A stretch of DNA of 64,000 nt from Phyllobacterium sophorae (GCF_003010965.1 NZ_PGGM01000003.1:186001-250000); one strand, 5' to 3'; counted from the first letter of the stretch, positions 9,223-18,505 are shown. Numbers and translations are program-made. Notes: a model not told the origin generated them from the sequence alone.

Positions 9223-10239
9223 ATGACTCACGAACGTGTTTACGCCGGAGTACGCCAAGTTGCCACGATTTTGGTGACGCTGTTCGGCCTTCTTGTGCTT
9301 ACCTTCTGTATCGGTCGCCTCATGCCGGTCGATCCGGTGCGTGCGATTATTGGCGAGGAAGCAGACGCTGCGACTTATCGCATGGTCGCGGAACGTCTTG
9401 GCATGGATAAACCTGTTTACGAACAGTTTTTACGCTATCTCGGCGATATCCTGACCGGCAATTTCGGCGTGTCGATCCGCACCGGCCAATCGGTCATCAA
9501 TGACATCGCCCACGTCATGCCCGCCACAATCGAACTTGCCACATTCGCAATTATCTGCGGTGCCGGTCTTGGAATACCACTTGGAATCCTCGCGGCGGTG
9601 CGCCGCAACCGTTTGACAGACCACGTTATTCGCGTTGTGACCTTGCTTGGCCATTCCATGCCCATTTTCTGGATAGGCATGATAGGCCTCATCGTCTTTT
9701 ATGCGACGCTTGGCCTTGTGGGTGGCGGCGGACGAATGTCAGACTACAACATCGGACTTGTTCCAGAGACCACCGGATTCCTGTTGATTGACGCAGCTTT
9801 AGCGGGAGACCGGGACGTTTTCCATGACGCGGTCAATCATCTTGTTTTGCCTGCAAGCATACTCGGCTACTCATCGATGGCCTATATCACCCGCATGACG
9901 CGCAGCTTCATGCTGGATCAATTGAACCAGGAGTATGTGGTCACCGCAAGGGTTAAAGGCCTCTCCAACAGCCGGACGATTTGGTACCACGCCTTCGCCA
10001 ACATCCGCGTACAACTCGTGACTATCGTGGCTCTGGCCTATGGAAGCCTGCTTGAGGGAGCTGTGCTGATTGAAACAGTGTTCTCGTGGCCTGGCTTCGG
10101 ACAATACATGACGAACAACATGCTGGTCGGCGACATGAACGCTGTCATGACCTGCGTACTCATTGTCGGGATCATTTTTATCTGCCTGAATTTGCTTTCC
10201 GATCTCCTTTACAAAGTGTTCGATCCGAGGACGCGATGA
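9223..10239 (+). CDS. ABC importer permease, DppB/OppB type
   Basis: A 338-residue inner-membrane permease with about six helices. It has the DppB-like N-terminal helix (VATILVTLFGLLVLTF), the conserved RLMPVDPVRAI segment, and the cytoplasmic loop TARVKGLSNSRTIWYHAFAN that docks the ATPases. I prefer the ATG at 9223, after AAGAGACATTC, to a GTG at 9184 that adds 13 residues. Its stop overlaps the next start (ATGA), so the two permeases are probably coupled. Confidence 0.9.
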   Translation: MTHERVYAGVRQVATILVTLFGLLVLTFCIGRLMPVDPVRAIIGEEADAATYRMVAERLGMDKPVYEQFLRYLGDILTGNFGVSIRTGQSVINDIAHVMPATIELATFAIICGAGLGIPLGILAAVRRNRLTDHVIRVVTLLGHSMPIFWIGMIGLIVFYATLGLVGGGGRMSDYNIGLVPETTGFLLIDAALAGDRDVFHDAVNHLVLPASILGYSSMAYITRMTRSFMLDQLNQEYVVTARVKGLSNSRTIWYHAFANIRVQLVTIVALAYGSLLEGAVLIETVFSWPGFGQYMTNNMLVGDMNAVMTCVLIVGIIFICLNLLSDLLYKVFDPRTR

Positions 10240-11144
10240 CAACCAAGAGCCTGTACAATCCCAAAGCCATGTCGACGCCAGGTATATCCGCGCGGTTTTC
10301 TGGACCGCTGAAAGCACTGGGCGCGGTTTTCAAACGGCTATCAAGCGACGTGTCGTCGTGCTTCGGCCTCGTTGTCATTGCCATATTGGTTCTAAGCGCA
10401 ATCTTTGCTCCGTGGATTGCAACCCACGATCCAAATCTCGTCAACCTGCCCAATGCGCTTCGGGCCCCAGATGCCGTCAATTGGTTCGGTACGGACGAGC
10501 TGGGGCGTGATATCTTCAGCCGCATTGTTCATGGCACCAGAATAACGCTGTCGATCATCACGATCGTATCGATTGTTGTTGGACCAGTTGGTCTTTTGGT
10601 GGGGACAACCGCGGGTTATTTCGGCGGCTGGTGCGACACAGTCATGATGCGGATCACCGATATATTCCTGTCGTTCCCCGGATTGATTCTATCACTTGCT
10701 TTCGTTGCAGCGTTAGGCGCGGGGCTTGAAAATGCGATTATCGCAATTGCCTTGACTTCCTGGCCGCCGATCGCCCGACTGGCGCGAGCCGAGACCCTTA
10801 CATTTCGGTCAGCCGACTATATTTCGGCCGCGCGCATGCAAGGCGCTTCGTCGATACGTATCATCGTGAAATCGATCATGCCGATGTGCCTCCCCTCGGT
10901 TCTTGTCCGGATAACTTTGAGTATGGCAACCGTTATCCTGACTGCCGCCGGCCTCGGTTTTCTTGGTCTGGGCGCGCAACCGCCATTGCCCGAATGGGGG
11001 GCGATGATTGCAACAGGCCGCCGGTACATGCTTGACAGCTGGTGGCTGGTCGCATTTCCGGGCATGGCCATATTGTTGGTAAGTCTTGCCTTCAATCTAC
11101 TGGGCGACGGGTTGCGCGATGCTCTCGACCCCAAACAGCGTTAA
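10236..11144 (+). CDS. ABC importer permease, DppC/OppC type
   Basis: A 302-residue inner-membrane permease that pairs with the previous gene. It starts with a cytoplasmic tail and the OppC_N-type helix (VVIAILVLSAIFAPWIA), followed by the family segment WFGTDELGRDIFSRIVHGTR and an ATPase-docking loop, SAARMQGASSIRIIVKSIMP. The ATG at 10236 overlaps the upstream TGA. The frame is open to 10086, but that part lies inside the previous gene. Confidence 0.92.
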   Translation: MTTKSLYNPKAMSTPGISARFSGPLKALGAVFKRLSSDVSSCFGLVVIAILVLSAIFAPWIATHDPNLVNLPNALRAPDAVNWFGTDELGRDIFSRIVHGTRITLSIITIVSIVVGPVGLLVGTTAGYFGGWCDTVMMRITDIFLSFPGLILSLAFVAALGAGLENAIIAIALTSWPPIARLARAETLTFRSADYISAARMQGASSIRIIVKSIMPMCLPSVLVRITLSMATVILTAAGLGFLGLGAQPPLPEWGAMIATGRRYMLDSWWLVAFPGMAILLVSLAFNLLGDGLRDALDPKQR

Positions 11145-11154
11145 GGAGAAGTCC

Positions 11155-12015
11155 ATGAATGAAACGGATCAGCTGCTTGACGTTTCCAACCTTTGCGTAA
11201 GCTATCGCAAGGACAAGGGGTATTCCGATGCGGTGCGGGGTGTATCTTTTACTCTCGGTCGCGAAAGGCTGGGTATTGTCGGTGAATCAGGTTCCGGCAA
11301 ATCGACGATCGGCCGGGCGTTGCTCAAGCTGCTGCCTTCTGCTCGCATCACGGCAGACAGGCTTCAATTTCAAGATACCGACCTGGTGAACGCCAGCGAA
11401 CGCGAGATGCTGACAATCCGCGGTCGCCGCATCTCAATGATCCTGCAAGATCCCAAGTTTTCACTCAATCCCGTGCACCGTGTGGGCAATCAGATCTCGG
11501 AGGCTTACCGCGTACATACGCGTGTATCGAACCAGCAAGCCCGACGTAAAGCATTGGAAATGCTGGAGGCTGTTCAAATTAGAGATCCAGAACGGGTGTA
11601 CGACCTCTACCCGCACGAGGTATCCGGCGGCATGGGCCAGCGCATCATGATTGCAATGATGCTGATACCCGAACCGCAACTGATCATCGCCGATGAGCCA
11701 ACGTCGGCGCTCGACGTGACTGTTCGGATGCAGGTACTCAATATTCTCAATGAGCTTGTGACAAGAAAGGGCATCGGACTGATCATGATCAGCCATGATC
11801 TCAATCTGGTGCGCAACTTCTGCGACAGGGTTCTGATCATGCGCTCGGGCGAGGTCGTGGAATCGTGCGCGGCACGCGACCTCCTGCGTGCCTCCCACCC
11901 CTACACACGAGGATTGCTTGCCGCGCAGCCACATATTGGCGGGAGCAGAGGCCCCCTGCCCGTTCTCAGCCGGGACACTGGCCTTGCGAAAATTGCCGCG
12001 GAGGAAACACGATGA
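11155..12015 (+). CDS. ABC importer ATPase, DppD/OppD type
   Basis: A 286-residue nucleotide-binding protein. Walker A GESGSGKST, ABC signature VSGGMGQR, Walker B LIIADEPTSALDV and the switch His in MISHDLNLV are all seen. The C-terminus has the oligopeptide-type extension (HPYTRGLLAAQP). Starts after TTAAGGAGAAGTCC, ten bases beyond the permease stop. Its stop overlaps the start of the second ATPase, and the two should form the heterodimeric motor. Confidence 0.93.
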   Translation: MNETDQLLDVSNLCVSYRKDKGYSDAVRGVSFTLGRERLGIVGESGSGKSTIGRALLKLLPSARITADRLQFQDTDLVNASEREMLTIRGRRISMILQDPKFSLNPVHRVGNQISEAYRVHTRVSNQQARRKALEMLEAVQIRDPERVYDLYPHEVSGGMGQRIMIAMMLIPEPQLIIADEPTSALDVTVRMQVLNILNELVTRKGIGLIMISHDLNLVRNFCDRVLIMRSGEVVESCAARDLLRASHPYTRGLLAAQPHIGGSRGPLPVLSRDTGLAKIAAEETR

Positions 12016-12770
12016 GCGATGTAACCGTCAAAGGGCTCACGATCGATCTTGGCACCGGTTCTGCCCAAAAGAAGATACTCAATGACGTCAGCTTTGCCGT
12101 TGCGTCCGGTGAGTCATTCGGTCTTGTGGGCGAATCCGGCTCGGGAAAGTCAACGATCTTGCGTTGCATTGCCCGCTTGCTGACATTTTGGTCAGGCGAA
12201 GTCACCATTGCCGGGCAACCGATCGCAAAGATACCAGGGGCTGACTATTGTCGTGTGGTGCAAATGGTCTTTCAGGATCCATACGGATCGCTCCACCCGC
12301 GCCAATCCATCAAGACCGCGCTTCATGAACCCTTGCGCATTCACAGGCTTGACCATCAGCAGGAATGTATGGAGAAAGCACTCCTTGACGTCGGCTTGAA
12401 TGGTTCATTCCTGACGCGCTATCCACACGAACTTTCGGGCGGGCAAAGACAACGTGTCGCAATTGCCAGAGCGTTAATTCTGGAGCCCAGCGTATTGCTG
12501 CTCGATGAACCAACGTCCGCGCTGGACGTGTCTGTTCAGGCAGAAGTACTTAATCTGCTCAACGAGATCAGGCGTGCACGAAAACTAACCTATTTGTTCG
12601 TGTCTCACGATCTGGCTGTGATTGATTACATGTGTGAGCGATTGGCCGTGATGCAGTCGGGCAGCATTGTCGAAATCATGAATCGTTCCGAGCTTTGTGA
12701 AGGTCGTGCAAAGCACCCCTATGCGCGTGAGCTGATCAACGCGAGCATTGAATATGATCGCGTAGCGTGA
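12012..12770 (+). CDS. ABC importer ATPase, DppF/OppF type
   Basis: A 252-residue nucleotide-binding protein, partner of the previous ATPase. Walker A GESGSGKST, signature LSGGQRQRVAIARAL, Walker B LLLDEPTSALDV, switch His in VSHDLAVI. It is a little shorter than typical DppF because the C-terminal extension is brief (KHPYARELI). Starts inside the upstream stop (ATGA). Last gene of the importer; the regulator gene follows after 64 bases. Confidence 0.93.
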   Translation: MSDVTVKGLTIDLGTGSAQKKILNDVSFAVASGESFGLVGESGSGKSTILRCIARLLTFWSGEVTIAGQPIAKIPGADYCRVVQMVFQDPYGSLHPRQSIKTALHEPLRIHRLDHQQECMEKALLDVGLNGSFLTRYPHELSGGQRQRVAIARALILEPSVLLLDEPTSALDVSVQAEVLNLLNEIRRARKLTYLFVSHDLAVIDYMCERLAVMQSGSIVEIMNRSELCEGRAKHPYARELINASIEYDRVA

Positions 12771-12834
12771 GCAGGAGTGCTCAACGGATTTGCACCCGGT
12801 ACATTTGGAGGTGGACTTGTCCAACGAGGATCGA

Positions 12835-13548
12835 ATGAACACAAGAAGGCGCGAAACGCTCACCGCCCAATTGGTCCGGCAGGTGGCAGACCGGATCAAA
12901 TCGGGCGAATTTCCTCGTGGCGCAAGACTTCCGACCGAAAAGGAAATGATCGATGAATTCGGTGTCAGCCGAACTGTCGTTCGCGAAGCAATCGCCAATC
13001 TGCGCGCAGCGGGAATGGTGTCAACACAACAGGGCGTGGGCGCCTTCGTCGTGCAAAATACCCCCTTGCCGGCGTTCCGCATCGCGGAGGAGGATCTTTC
13101 GGTCCTCGAAGAGGTTGTCAAGGGCCTGGAATTGCGCATTGCGGTCGAGTCAGAGGCGGCAGCGCTTGCTGCCCAGCGCCGGAACGAAAGTGACATTGTT
13201 GCAATCGAGTCGGCTTGCGACAGCATGGCCGACGCCATCAAGACTGGCAGTGACAGCATTGAAGCGGACCTGAATTTTCACCGGGCGATCGCCCGCGCAA
13301 GCAGGAATGATCACTTTCTGAACATTTTCAACTATCTCGGTGAAGTATTGATTCCCAGGGCGCGCTTGCAGAGCCACCGTTTCGAAGAGTTCACGCTCTC
13401 AGAATACCTTGAACGCATCAATTCCGAACACCGTCAGGTCCTCTTGGCCATCCGCCAGGGCGATACAGATGGCGCCCGCGCAACAATGCGAATGCATTTG
13501 AGTGGTAGCCGCGATCGCCTCCAACAAACGATCCCGGTACGCAGATGA
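12835..13548 (+). CDS. GntR-family regulator, FadR/FCD subgroup
   Basis: A 237-residue repressor-type regulator. N-terminal winged helix (residues about 10-75) with ARLPTEKEMIDEFGVSRTVV, then an all-helical FCD effector domain with metal-site residues in LELRIAVESEAAAL, DLNFHRAIARAS and the last INSEHRQVLLAI. FCD regulators of this type usually sense small acids such as uronates. I use the ATG at 12835 (ACGAGGATCG before it) rather than a TTG at 12790. It sits between the importer and a hydrolase, and its stop overlaps the hydrolase start. It is the natural candidate to bind the similar sites at 7439-7456 and 16873-16890. Confidence 0.9.
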   Translation: MNTRRRETLTAQLVRQVADRIKSGEFPRGARLPTEKEMIDEFGVSRTVVREAIANLRAAGMVSTQQGVGAFVVQNTPLPAFRIAEEDLSVLEEVVKGLELRIAVESEAAALAAQRRNESDIVAIESACDSMADAIKTGSDSIEADLNFHRAIARASRNDHFLNIFNYLGEVLIPRARLQSHRFEEFTLSEYLERINSEHRQVLLAIRQGDTDGARATMRMHLSGSRDRLQQTIPVRR

Positions 13549-14600
13549 TCGATCAGGACAACATGTCCGCATTGTCGAGACAATTGCGCGACACGGTCCG
13601 GTTTACCAGGTCGTTCAATGCGCAAGCTTCATCGTTCGCACAATGGCAGTCCACAACACGGGCATTTGTTGTAGAAGCCCTTGGCGTTGGGAATGAACGC
13701 GCTGCACAATCCCGGACGCTTGAGCAGCAGGACCATAAAACTCACCACACGCGCCTTGTGGAGCTCACCTTCAGCAGCGGAGAGAAAACCGAAGCCTTTC
13801 TTCTCCTGCCTTTCACCAAGAACAAGTGCCCCGCGGTGTTATTGCTGCACGATCACGGTTCGCGCTTTGACATCGGCAAAGAAAAGCTAATCCAAACTTC
13901 CGACCCCGACAAAGCAGGTTCTTCAGAAGCATGGATCAAGCGCTGCTACGGCGAGCGCTACCTTGGCGATATGCTCGTCAAACGCGGCTACGTCGTTTTG
14001 TGTGCCGATGCCTTGGGTTGGAGCAGCCGCGAGGGCAACGGCTATGACGCCCAGCAGGCTCTGGCAGCAAATCTGATGCAGTTTGGAACGTCGCTCGCTG
14101 CGATTGTGGCTTCCGAGGATTTGCAGGCCGCGCTGTATTTGAGCGCCTTGCCGGAGGTCGACGAACGCTTCGTGGCGAGCATGGGATTCTCATTTGGAGG
14201 TTTCCGCGCATGGCAAGTGGCTGCTCTCACCCCAGCAATTTCCGCCTCGGTAGCTATCAATTGGATGGGGCAGTTGGCCGGGCTGATGCAGCCTGGAGCC
14301 AATTTATTGCGCGGGCAATCGGCGTATTACATGTTGCATCCACAGCTTGCCGGAAAACTTGATTATCCCGATATTGCTGCACTTGTGGCTCCGCGCCATG
14401 CACTTTTTTATGCCGGAGACCAGGACCCGCACTTTCCCGGGGAAACCGTGGAAGCGGCATTTGCTGCCCTTGCCTCCGTTTGGACGGCCGCAAGCGCTGC
14501 AGCGCATCTGGAAACGAGAATTTGGCCAGCGGGTCACGTCTTTGGACCGGCCCAGCAAGACGCTGCCATTCAATGGATGGATTCGGTATTCGGTCAATAG
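13545..14600 (+). CDS. Alpha/beta hydrolase, dienelactone-hydrolase-like esterase
   Basis: A 351-residue cytosolic serine hydrolase with no signal peptide. Nucleophile elbow GFSFGG (S216), an acid in YAGDQDPHFPGE and the His in WPAGHVFGP complete the triad; the HDHGSRFDIG segment forms the oxyanion region. It resembles large dienelactone-hydrolase-like or acetyl-xylan-esterase-like proteins. ATG at 13545 overlaps the regulator stop (ATGA), so it is co-translated with it. In this locus it could remove acetyl or methyl esters from imported uronides, but that is inference. Confidence 0.85.
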   Translation: MIDQDNMSALSRQLRDTVRFTRSFNAQASSFAQWQSTTRAFVVEALGVGNERAAQSRTLEQQDHKTHHTRLVELTFSSGEKTEAFLLLPFTKNKCPAVLLLHDHGSRFDIGKEKLIQTSDPDKAGSSEAWIKRCYGERYLGDMLVKRGYVVLCADALGWSSREGNGYDAQQALAANLMQFGTSLAAIVASEDLQAALYLSALPEVDERFVASMGFSFGGFRAWQVAALTPAISASVAINWMGQLAGLMQPGANLLRGQSAYYMLHPQLAGKLDYPDIAALVAPRHALFYAGDQDPHFPGETVEAAFAALASVWTAASAAAHLETRIWPAGHVFGPAQQDAAIQWMDSVFGQ

Positions 14601-14619
14601 CCGACAAACGCTGCATGTC

Positions 14620-14649
14620 TGTCCCGGACTTCGTTGCGCGTCCGGGACA
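14620..14649. terminator. Bidirectional hairpin between convergent genes
   Basis: A perfect 10-base inverted repeat: TGTCCCGGAC (14620-14629), a 10-base loop and GTCCGGGACA (14640-14649). It lies in the 57-base gap between the rightward hydrolase and the leftward dehydratase, where both transcripts must end. There is no long T run, so it may act as a stem-loop block or with Rho. Confidence 0.7.
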
Positions 14650-14657
14650 CGCGCGCG

Positions 14658-15599
14658 TTATTGCGCTCCAAGCTTTTCGATGAGCGCCTGCAGATCTTGA
14701 TGGTCCCGTTGTGTGCACTCTGCAAGTGGCGGGCGGACGGGTCCCGCTGATTTTCCGACAAGGCGCGCGCCGGCTTTGACGATACTGACCGCATACCCGC
14801 CACCCCGATTGCGGATGCCAATGTAGGGCAGGAAGAACTCCTTCAGCAGCCGCTCCGTAACGGTGCGGTCACCACTGCGCACAGCGGCGTAAAACTCCAT
14901 CGCAGTCTTTGGGATAAAATTGAAGACGGCCGACGAGTAGACAGGAAAGCCGGCCGCATTATATGCCTCCGCATACACTTCTGCCGTCGGGAGACCGCCA
15001 AGGTAGCTCACCCGATCACCAAGTCTGCTGCGGATGACGGCAACGGCCTCAATATCACCAATTCCGTCCTTGAAACCTATGAGGTTGCGATTCCTTTGCA
15101 CCAAACGTTCGAGCGTATCGGCGTCCAATCGGCAGACATTGCGGTTATAAACGATGACGCCAATTTCTACCGACCGGCACACGGCTTCAATATGGGCGGC
15201 GAGGCCCTCTTGATTGGTCTCGGTCAGATAGTGGGGCAGAAGCAGGATTCCCGCAGCGCCCGCCGCCTGGGCACTACGCGCCATCTCCATCGCCATTCGT
15301 GTGCTATACCCCGCACCGGCAATGATGGGCGTATGGGAACCGCAGGTATCGACGGCGGCGCGAATTACCTGTGCATGCTCAGGCAGGGTCAATGAGAAGC
15401 CTTCGCCCGTTCCCCCGGCTGCGAAGAGAACTGTGGCCCCATATGGCATCAGCCATTCGAGCCGAGATTTATAACCGGAAGCGTCAAACTCACCTTGTTC
15501 ATCAAAATCGGTCAGCGGAAATGACATCAATCCAGACGAAAGAACGGATTTGAGTTCCTGCGGATCATATACGGACCGGCTGTTTGAATTGTAGTTCAC
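14658..15599 (-). CDS. kdgD: DapA/KdgD-family dehydratase, probable 5-keto-4-deoxyglucarate dehydratase
   Basis: A 313-residue TIM-barrel lyase of the dihydrodipicolinate synthase family. Schiff-base Lys K177 (GFKDG) and Tyr Y151 (VIVYNRN) are in place, and [12 protein letters not shown] (residues 60-71) resembles the GGTGEFFSL loop of 5-keto-4-deoxyglucarate dehydratase, which decarboxylates and dehydrates its substrate to 2-oxoglutarate semialdehyde. The frame is open to 15716, but I choose the GTG at 15599: it follows AGGAAAAC and clears the upstream gene, which ends at 15634. It is the second gene of a leftward operon with an acid-sugar dehydratase, fitting aldarate catabolism. Another keto-deoxy-acid lyase of the family is possible. 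Confidence 0.82.
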   Translation of the reverse strand: MNYNSNSRSVYDPQELKSVLSSGLMSFPLTDFDEQGEFDASGYKSRLEWLMPYGATVLFAAGGTGEGFSLTLPEHAQVIRAAVDTCGSHTPIIAGAGYSTRMAMEMARSAQAAGAAGILLLPHYLTETNQEGLAAHIEAVCRSVEIGVIVYNRNVCRLDADTLERLVQRNRNLIGFKDGIGDIEAVAVIRSRLGDRVSYLGGLPTAEVYAEAYNAAGFPVYSSAVFNFIPKTAMEFYAAVRSGDRTVTERLLKEFFLPYIGIRNRGGGYAVSIVKAGARLVGKSAGPVRPPLAECTQRDHQDLQALIEKLGAQ

Positions 15600-15633
15600 T
15601 GTTGTTTTCCTATTCGTTGCCGTGCAATCGTTG

Positions 15634-16782
15634 TCAGTCGACCAGATTGTCATTGATGAAATCGAAATTGATGTCTTCGCCAAGTCCAGGTTTGCCGGAG
15701 AGATGGACAAAGCCATGCTCGTCCATCGGATCGACGAGTGAATTCAGATATTCGAACCCATCGTCGTATTCCAAAAATGGATGCAGGAGGCCGCGCTCAT
15801 ACCACCGGACGTTTTTTGAAACGGCCGTGACGATGAGATTGGGTGCGCCGTTGCCATGAACTTCACAATTCATCCCGAACGATTCGGCAAGGTGCATCGT
15901 CTTTAGCGCGGGAGAAATGCCACCCACGTCATGTACTCCGGTGCGCAAAATATCGCACGCATTGGACGTAATCCATTCGGCCCGGTTGTAGTGCTTGCCC
16001 CCCGCGCTTTCCGGACCGAGAACAGGAATATCGAGATTTGCCGCCAGCCACGTATACGAGGCGGAGCTTTGCTCATCCATTGCCTCTTCGATCCACGCAA
16101 ATCCAAGTTTTTCCAGGCCCCGGCCAAGTTCAAGTGCTTCTGTTCGCGAATACCAGTGAAACGCGTCAAGCATCAAATGGATATCCGGACCGACGGCCTC
16201 GCGCACTGCGGCGCATGCCTTGATATCCATTTTGACGTCGGGTGCCCACGAAACGGGTGGCATCCAGGTATGCAGCTTGATACCCTTGTAACCGCGCTTG
16301 ACCAGCTTTTCGGCGAATCGAGCGTAATCGTCGGGCGTTGCCAGCCCTCCTTCCAGCTCATCGCCGCACATGATCGATCCGTATGCCGGGACCTTATCGC
16401 GATAGCTGCCGATGAGCTTGTGAACTGGAATCGCGAGTTTCCTGCCGGCCAAATCCCACAAGGCGCAATCGACGATGGCAAGCGTGCGATCTGTGAGCTG
16501 CGCGGCGCTGCCTCGTTGCCAATGTGCGAGATCCTGCCAGAGGCGTTCACGATCGAAAGGATCCTGGCCAAGCAGTACTTTCTTGACATACTTATCGACA
16601 ACATGTGGCCGCACGATCTCCGCAGGTGAGAAGCAGTAGCCCTCACTTCCGTCGTCGGTGGCGATAGTGAGCAAAGCAAGCTCAACCTTGTGTGCCGGCC
16701 CAGGATGGGCGTGGCCGGCGCTGTCGGCATGTCGATGAGTTGTATGTTTAAAGCGCCGAACACTGACATCAATTATCTTCAC
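15634..16782 (-). CDS. Mandelate racemase/enolase-superfamily acid-sugar dehydratase
   Basis: A 382-residue enolase-superfamily enzyme with the N-terminal capping domain and a C-terminal barrel. Likely active-site residues: K169-x-H171 (GIKLHT), metal ligands D206 (LMLDAFHW), E232 (IEEAM) and E259 (GPESAGG), and H309 (CEVHGNG) as second base. This pattern fits acid-sugar dehydratases. Start: GTG at 16782, preceded by GGAGGCGAGAT; the longer open frame is not supported by a ribosome site. With KdgD downstream, a hexaric acid (galactarate or glucarate) or a related lactone is the most likely substrate, giving 5-keto-4-deoxyglucarate. Confidence 0.88.
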   Translation of the reverse strand: MKIIDVSVRRFKHTTHRHADSAGHAHPGPAHKVELALLTIATDDGSEGYCFSPAEIVRPHVVDKYVKKVLLGQDPFDRERLWQDLAHWQRGSAAQLTDRTLAIVDCALWDLAGRKLAIPVHKLIGSYRDKVPAYGSIMCGDELEGGLATPDDYARFAEKLVKRGYKGIKLHTWMPPVSWAPDVKMDIKACAAVREAVGPDIHLMLDAFHWYSRTEALELGRGLEKLGFAWIEEAMDEQSSASYTWLAANLDIPVLGPESAGGKHYNRAEWITSNACDILRTGVHDVGGISPALKTMHLAESFGMNCEVHGNGAPNLIVTAVSKNVRWYERGLLHPFLEYDDGFEYLNSLVDPMDEHGFVHLSGKPGLGEDINFDFINDNLVD

Positions 16783-16861
16783 ATCTCGCCTCCATCTACA
16801 CGACCTCGTCCGACCGACAATGCACGAAGAAATCCAATTTCCTATCAACAGAATGTTTGCT

Positions 16862-16890
16862 GCTATAACATGTTGTATGATGACATACAA
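16862..16890 (-). promoter_or_regulatory. Promoter of the dehydratase operon with perfect GntR-type operator
   Basis: On the minus strand: -35 TTGTAT (16890-16885), 17-base spacer, -10 TATAGC (16867-16862). The plus-strand palindrome TTGTATG-ATGA-CATACAA (16873-16890) is a perfect 7+7 inverted repeat and covers the -35 and most of the spacer. Its size and AT-rich core fit operators of FCD-type GntR proteins. A related copy covers the importer promoter at 7439-7456. Confidence 0.65.
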
Positions 16891-17291
16891 TATAAAATCG
16901 TGCCTGCTGTCATCCGGCGGAGGTCTCTAACCCGCGAGAATCCCAACAGATAGCCGCGAAAGTGCGCTCTTGCAGATTCCGGCCTCTATTTGCCGGTGGT
17001 ACTCTGGCGCATCATTGTATGACAAATGCCCCTTGCCCTCCACGTCCCGACAAGTCTTTGTCCGGCCGCCGGCGGTCGAACGCGTGAACCTGGCTCCGCC
17101 GTCGGTAGGGCGACACGAGGCCGGGCCCATCGCCAGCGCTACCATCCGCTGTTCAGACCTGGTGGGCGTTTAACGCCATTGATCAAAGGCCGCTTGCCCG
17201 AAACTTCCAACATTTTTTATGCAAGTGTGGACGTAGCGGGAACATTTTTTACCACACGTAGTTGATGTCGTATCATCGAGAGGAGGCCATC
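16891..17291. other. Intergenic, no gene seen
   Basis: Upstream of the leftward dehydratase operon and of a rightward small gene. Apart from the palindrome at its left border and the ribosome site AGAGGAGGCC at its right border, I see nothing definite. A GC-rich block at 17050-17160 has open frames but no recognisable protein. Confidence 0.5.
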
Positions 17292-17726
17292 ATGAAACAC
17301 CATGCACTTGAGCAATTGCAGGCAATCGCTGAGGTCGATCGGGACCATCCCGAAAAACTCATGTCGCGTAACCAACGTCTTGAGCGCTGGGCCGCGCTTC
17401 TCGAACAGAACCCTGGTCAGCGGCTTTCGACGCTGCCTCAGACGGAGAACCAACCGGTAATCGCACGGGCGTCCATGCGCGCCGACGGCTCTCCCATGTC
17501 GATAGCGTTTGCGGATCCCGTCTTTCGCGCAGCCGGTCTGGCGAATGACAGTTATGGCGAGGCAAAGCGGTTCTTCGAATTGACGGACCGCCAACTGCAC
17601 CGGACGATCTGTTATTGCCATTTCGGCGCGACCGTCAGCGCTGCGACGGCAGCCCACTATGTTCGAAAGGCAAGCGGACGATCGCGTGGCTTTCTTGCGT
17701 GGCTGGGAAATCTGTTCGGGAATTAA
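17292..17726 (+). CDS. Conserved hypothetical protein, 144 residues
   Basis: A cytosolic, mostly helical protein. Visible features are a C-H pair in ICYCHFG, a SAATAAHYVRK segment and a basic-aromatic C-terminus (GFLAWLGNLFGN). ATG at 17292 follows GAGGAGGCCATC. I do not recognise the family and its neighbours give no clue. The good ribosome site and codon use argue that it is real. Confidence 0.75.
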   Translation: MKHHALEQLQAIAEVDRDHPEKLMSRNQRLERWAALLEQNPGQRLSTLPQTENQPVIARASMRADGSPMSIAFADPVFRAAGLANDSYGEAKRFFELTDRQLHRTICYCHFGATVSAATAAHYVRKASGRSRGFLAWLGNLFGN

Positions 17727-17938
17727 TGCGGCAACGAAGCGTCTTGCTGGTCACTAACTGCCCAGGTGCCGGATGGCATACCGCCATATCGGGCTCATCC
17801 CGAACGCTCGTAAGCCCACTTACTGCCAAAGGAATCGAAGGCGCTGCGTGCGCCTTAAGGTCATCGGTTGGGGGCATGAGAAATGCGTTACGCATCAGGA
17901 ATTCATCCGGCAACGGACGTTTGATCATACGTTGTGCG

Positions 17939-18505
17939 CTAGCCCAAAACGACGACCGTCGCCCCGACACCGACGTGGTCGTACAACTCAATGACGTGAT
18001 CATTTATCATTCGGATGCAACCATTCGATACTGCCTTGCCGATGGTCCATGGTTCATTTGTTCCATGTATACGGTAATAGGTATCGCGGTTATCGCGAAA
18101 CAGGTAAAGAGCACGCGCCCCGAGCGGATTTTCTGGACCGCCATCCATGCCCACTGCATATTTCCCGTATTTGGCAGGATCCCTGGTTATCATGTCACCT
18201 GTAGGGATCCACCGTGGCCAGACGGCCTTTCGGCCCACGACCGCTTTACCCGACCATGCAAGTCCTGCACGACCAACGCCGATGCCGTAGCGGCGTGCAC
18301 TGTACGGACTTTCAATGAGGTAGAGGAACCTGTTTTTCGGATCGACCACTACCGAACCGGCAGGCAGATCCGTGTCATAAGGAACACTGTGCGGCTCGAA
18401 CTTCGGATCCAGTTCAAAGGGCCTTTTTTTTGACTGGCCCAAAGCGGTTCCTGGCACAAGCGCCGTTATCGCTAATCCTGCAGTGAACCATCGTCTGGTG
18501 ATCAT
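17939..18505 (-). CDS. L,D-transpeptidase (YkuD/ErfK family)
   Basis: A 188-residue exported enzyme that forms 3-3 peptidoglycan cross-links or anchors proteins to the wall in the periplasm. It has a signal peptide with a twin-arginine-like start (MITRRWFTAG) ending at ALG-Q near residue 23. The YkuD catalytic motif is seen as H147-GTN followed by S160-NGC163-IRM. Short Hyphomicrobiales homologues of this layout are common and usually present in many copies. It stands alone. Confidence 0.93.
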   Translation of the reverse strand: MITRRWFTAGLAITALVPGTALGQSKKRPFELDPKFEPHSVPYDTDLPAGSVVVDPKNRFLYLIESPYSARRYGIGVGRAGLAWSGKAVVGRKAVWPRWIPTGDMITRDPAKYGKYAVGMDGGPENPLGARALYLFRDNRDTYYRIHGTNEPWTIGKAVSNGCIRMINDHVIELYDHVGVGATVVVLG

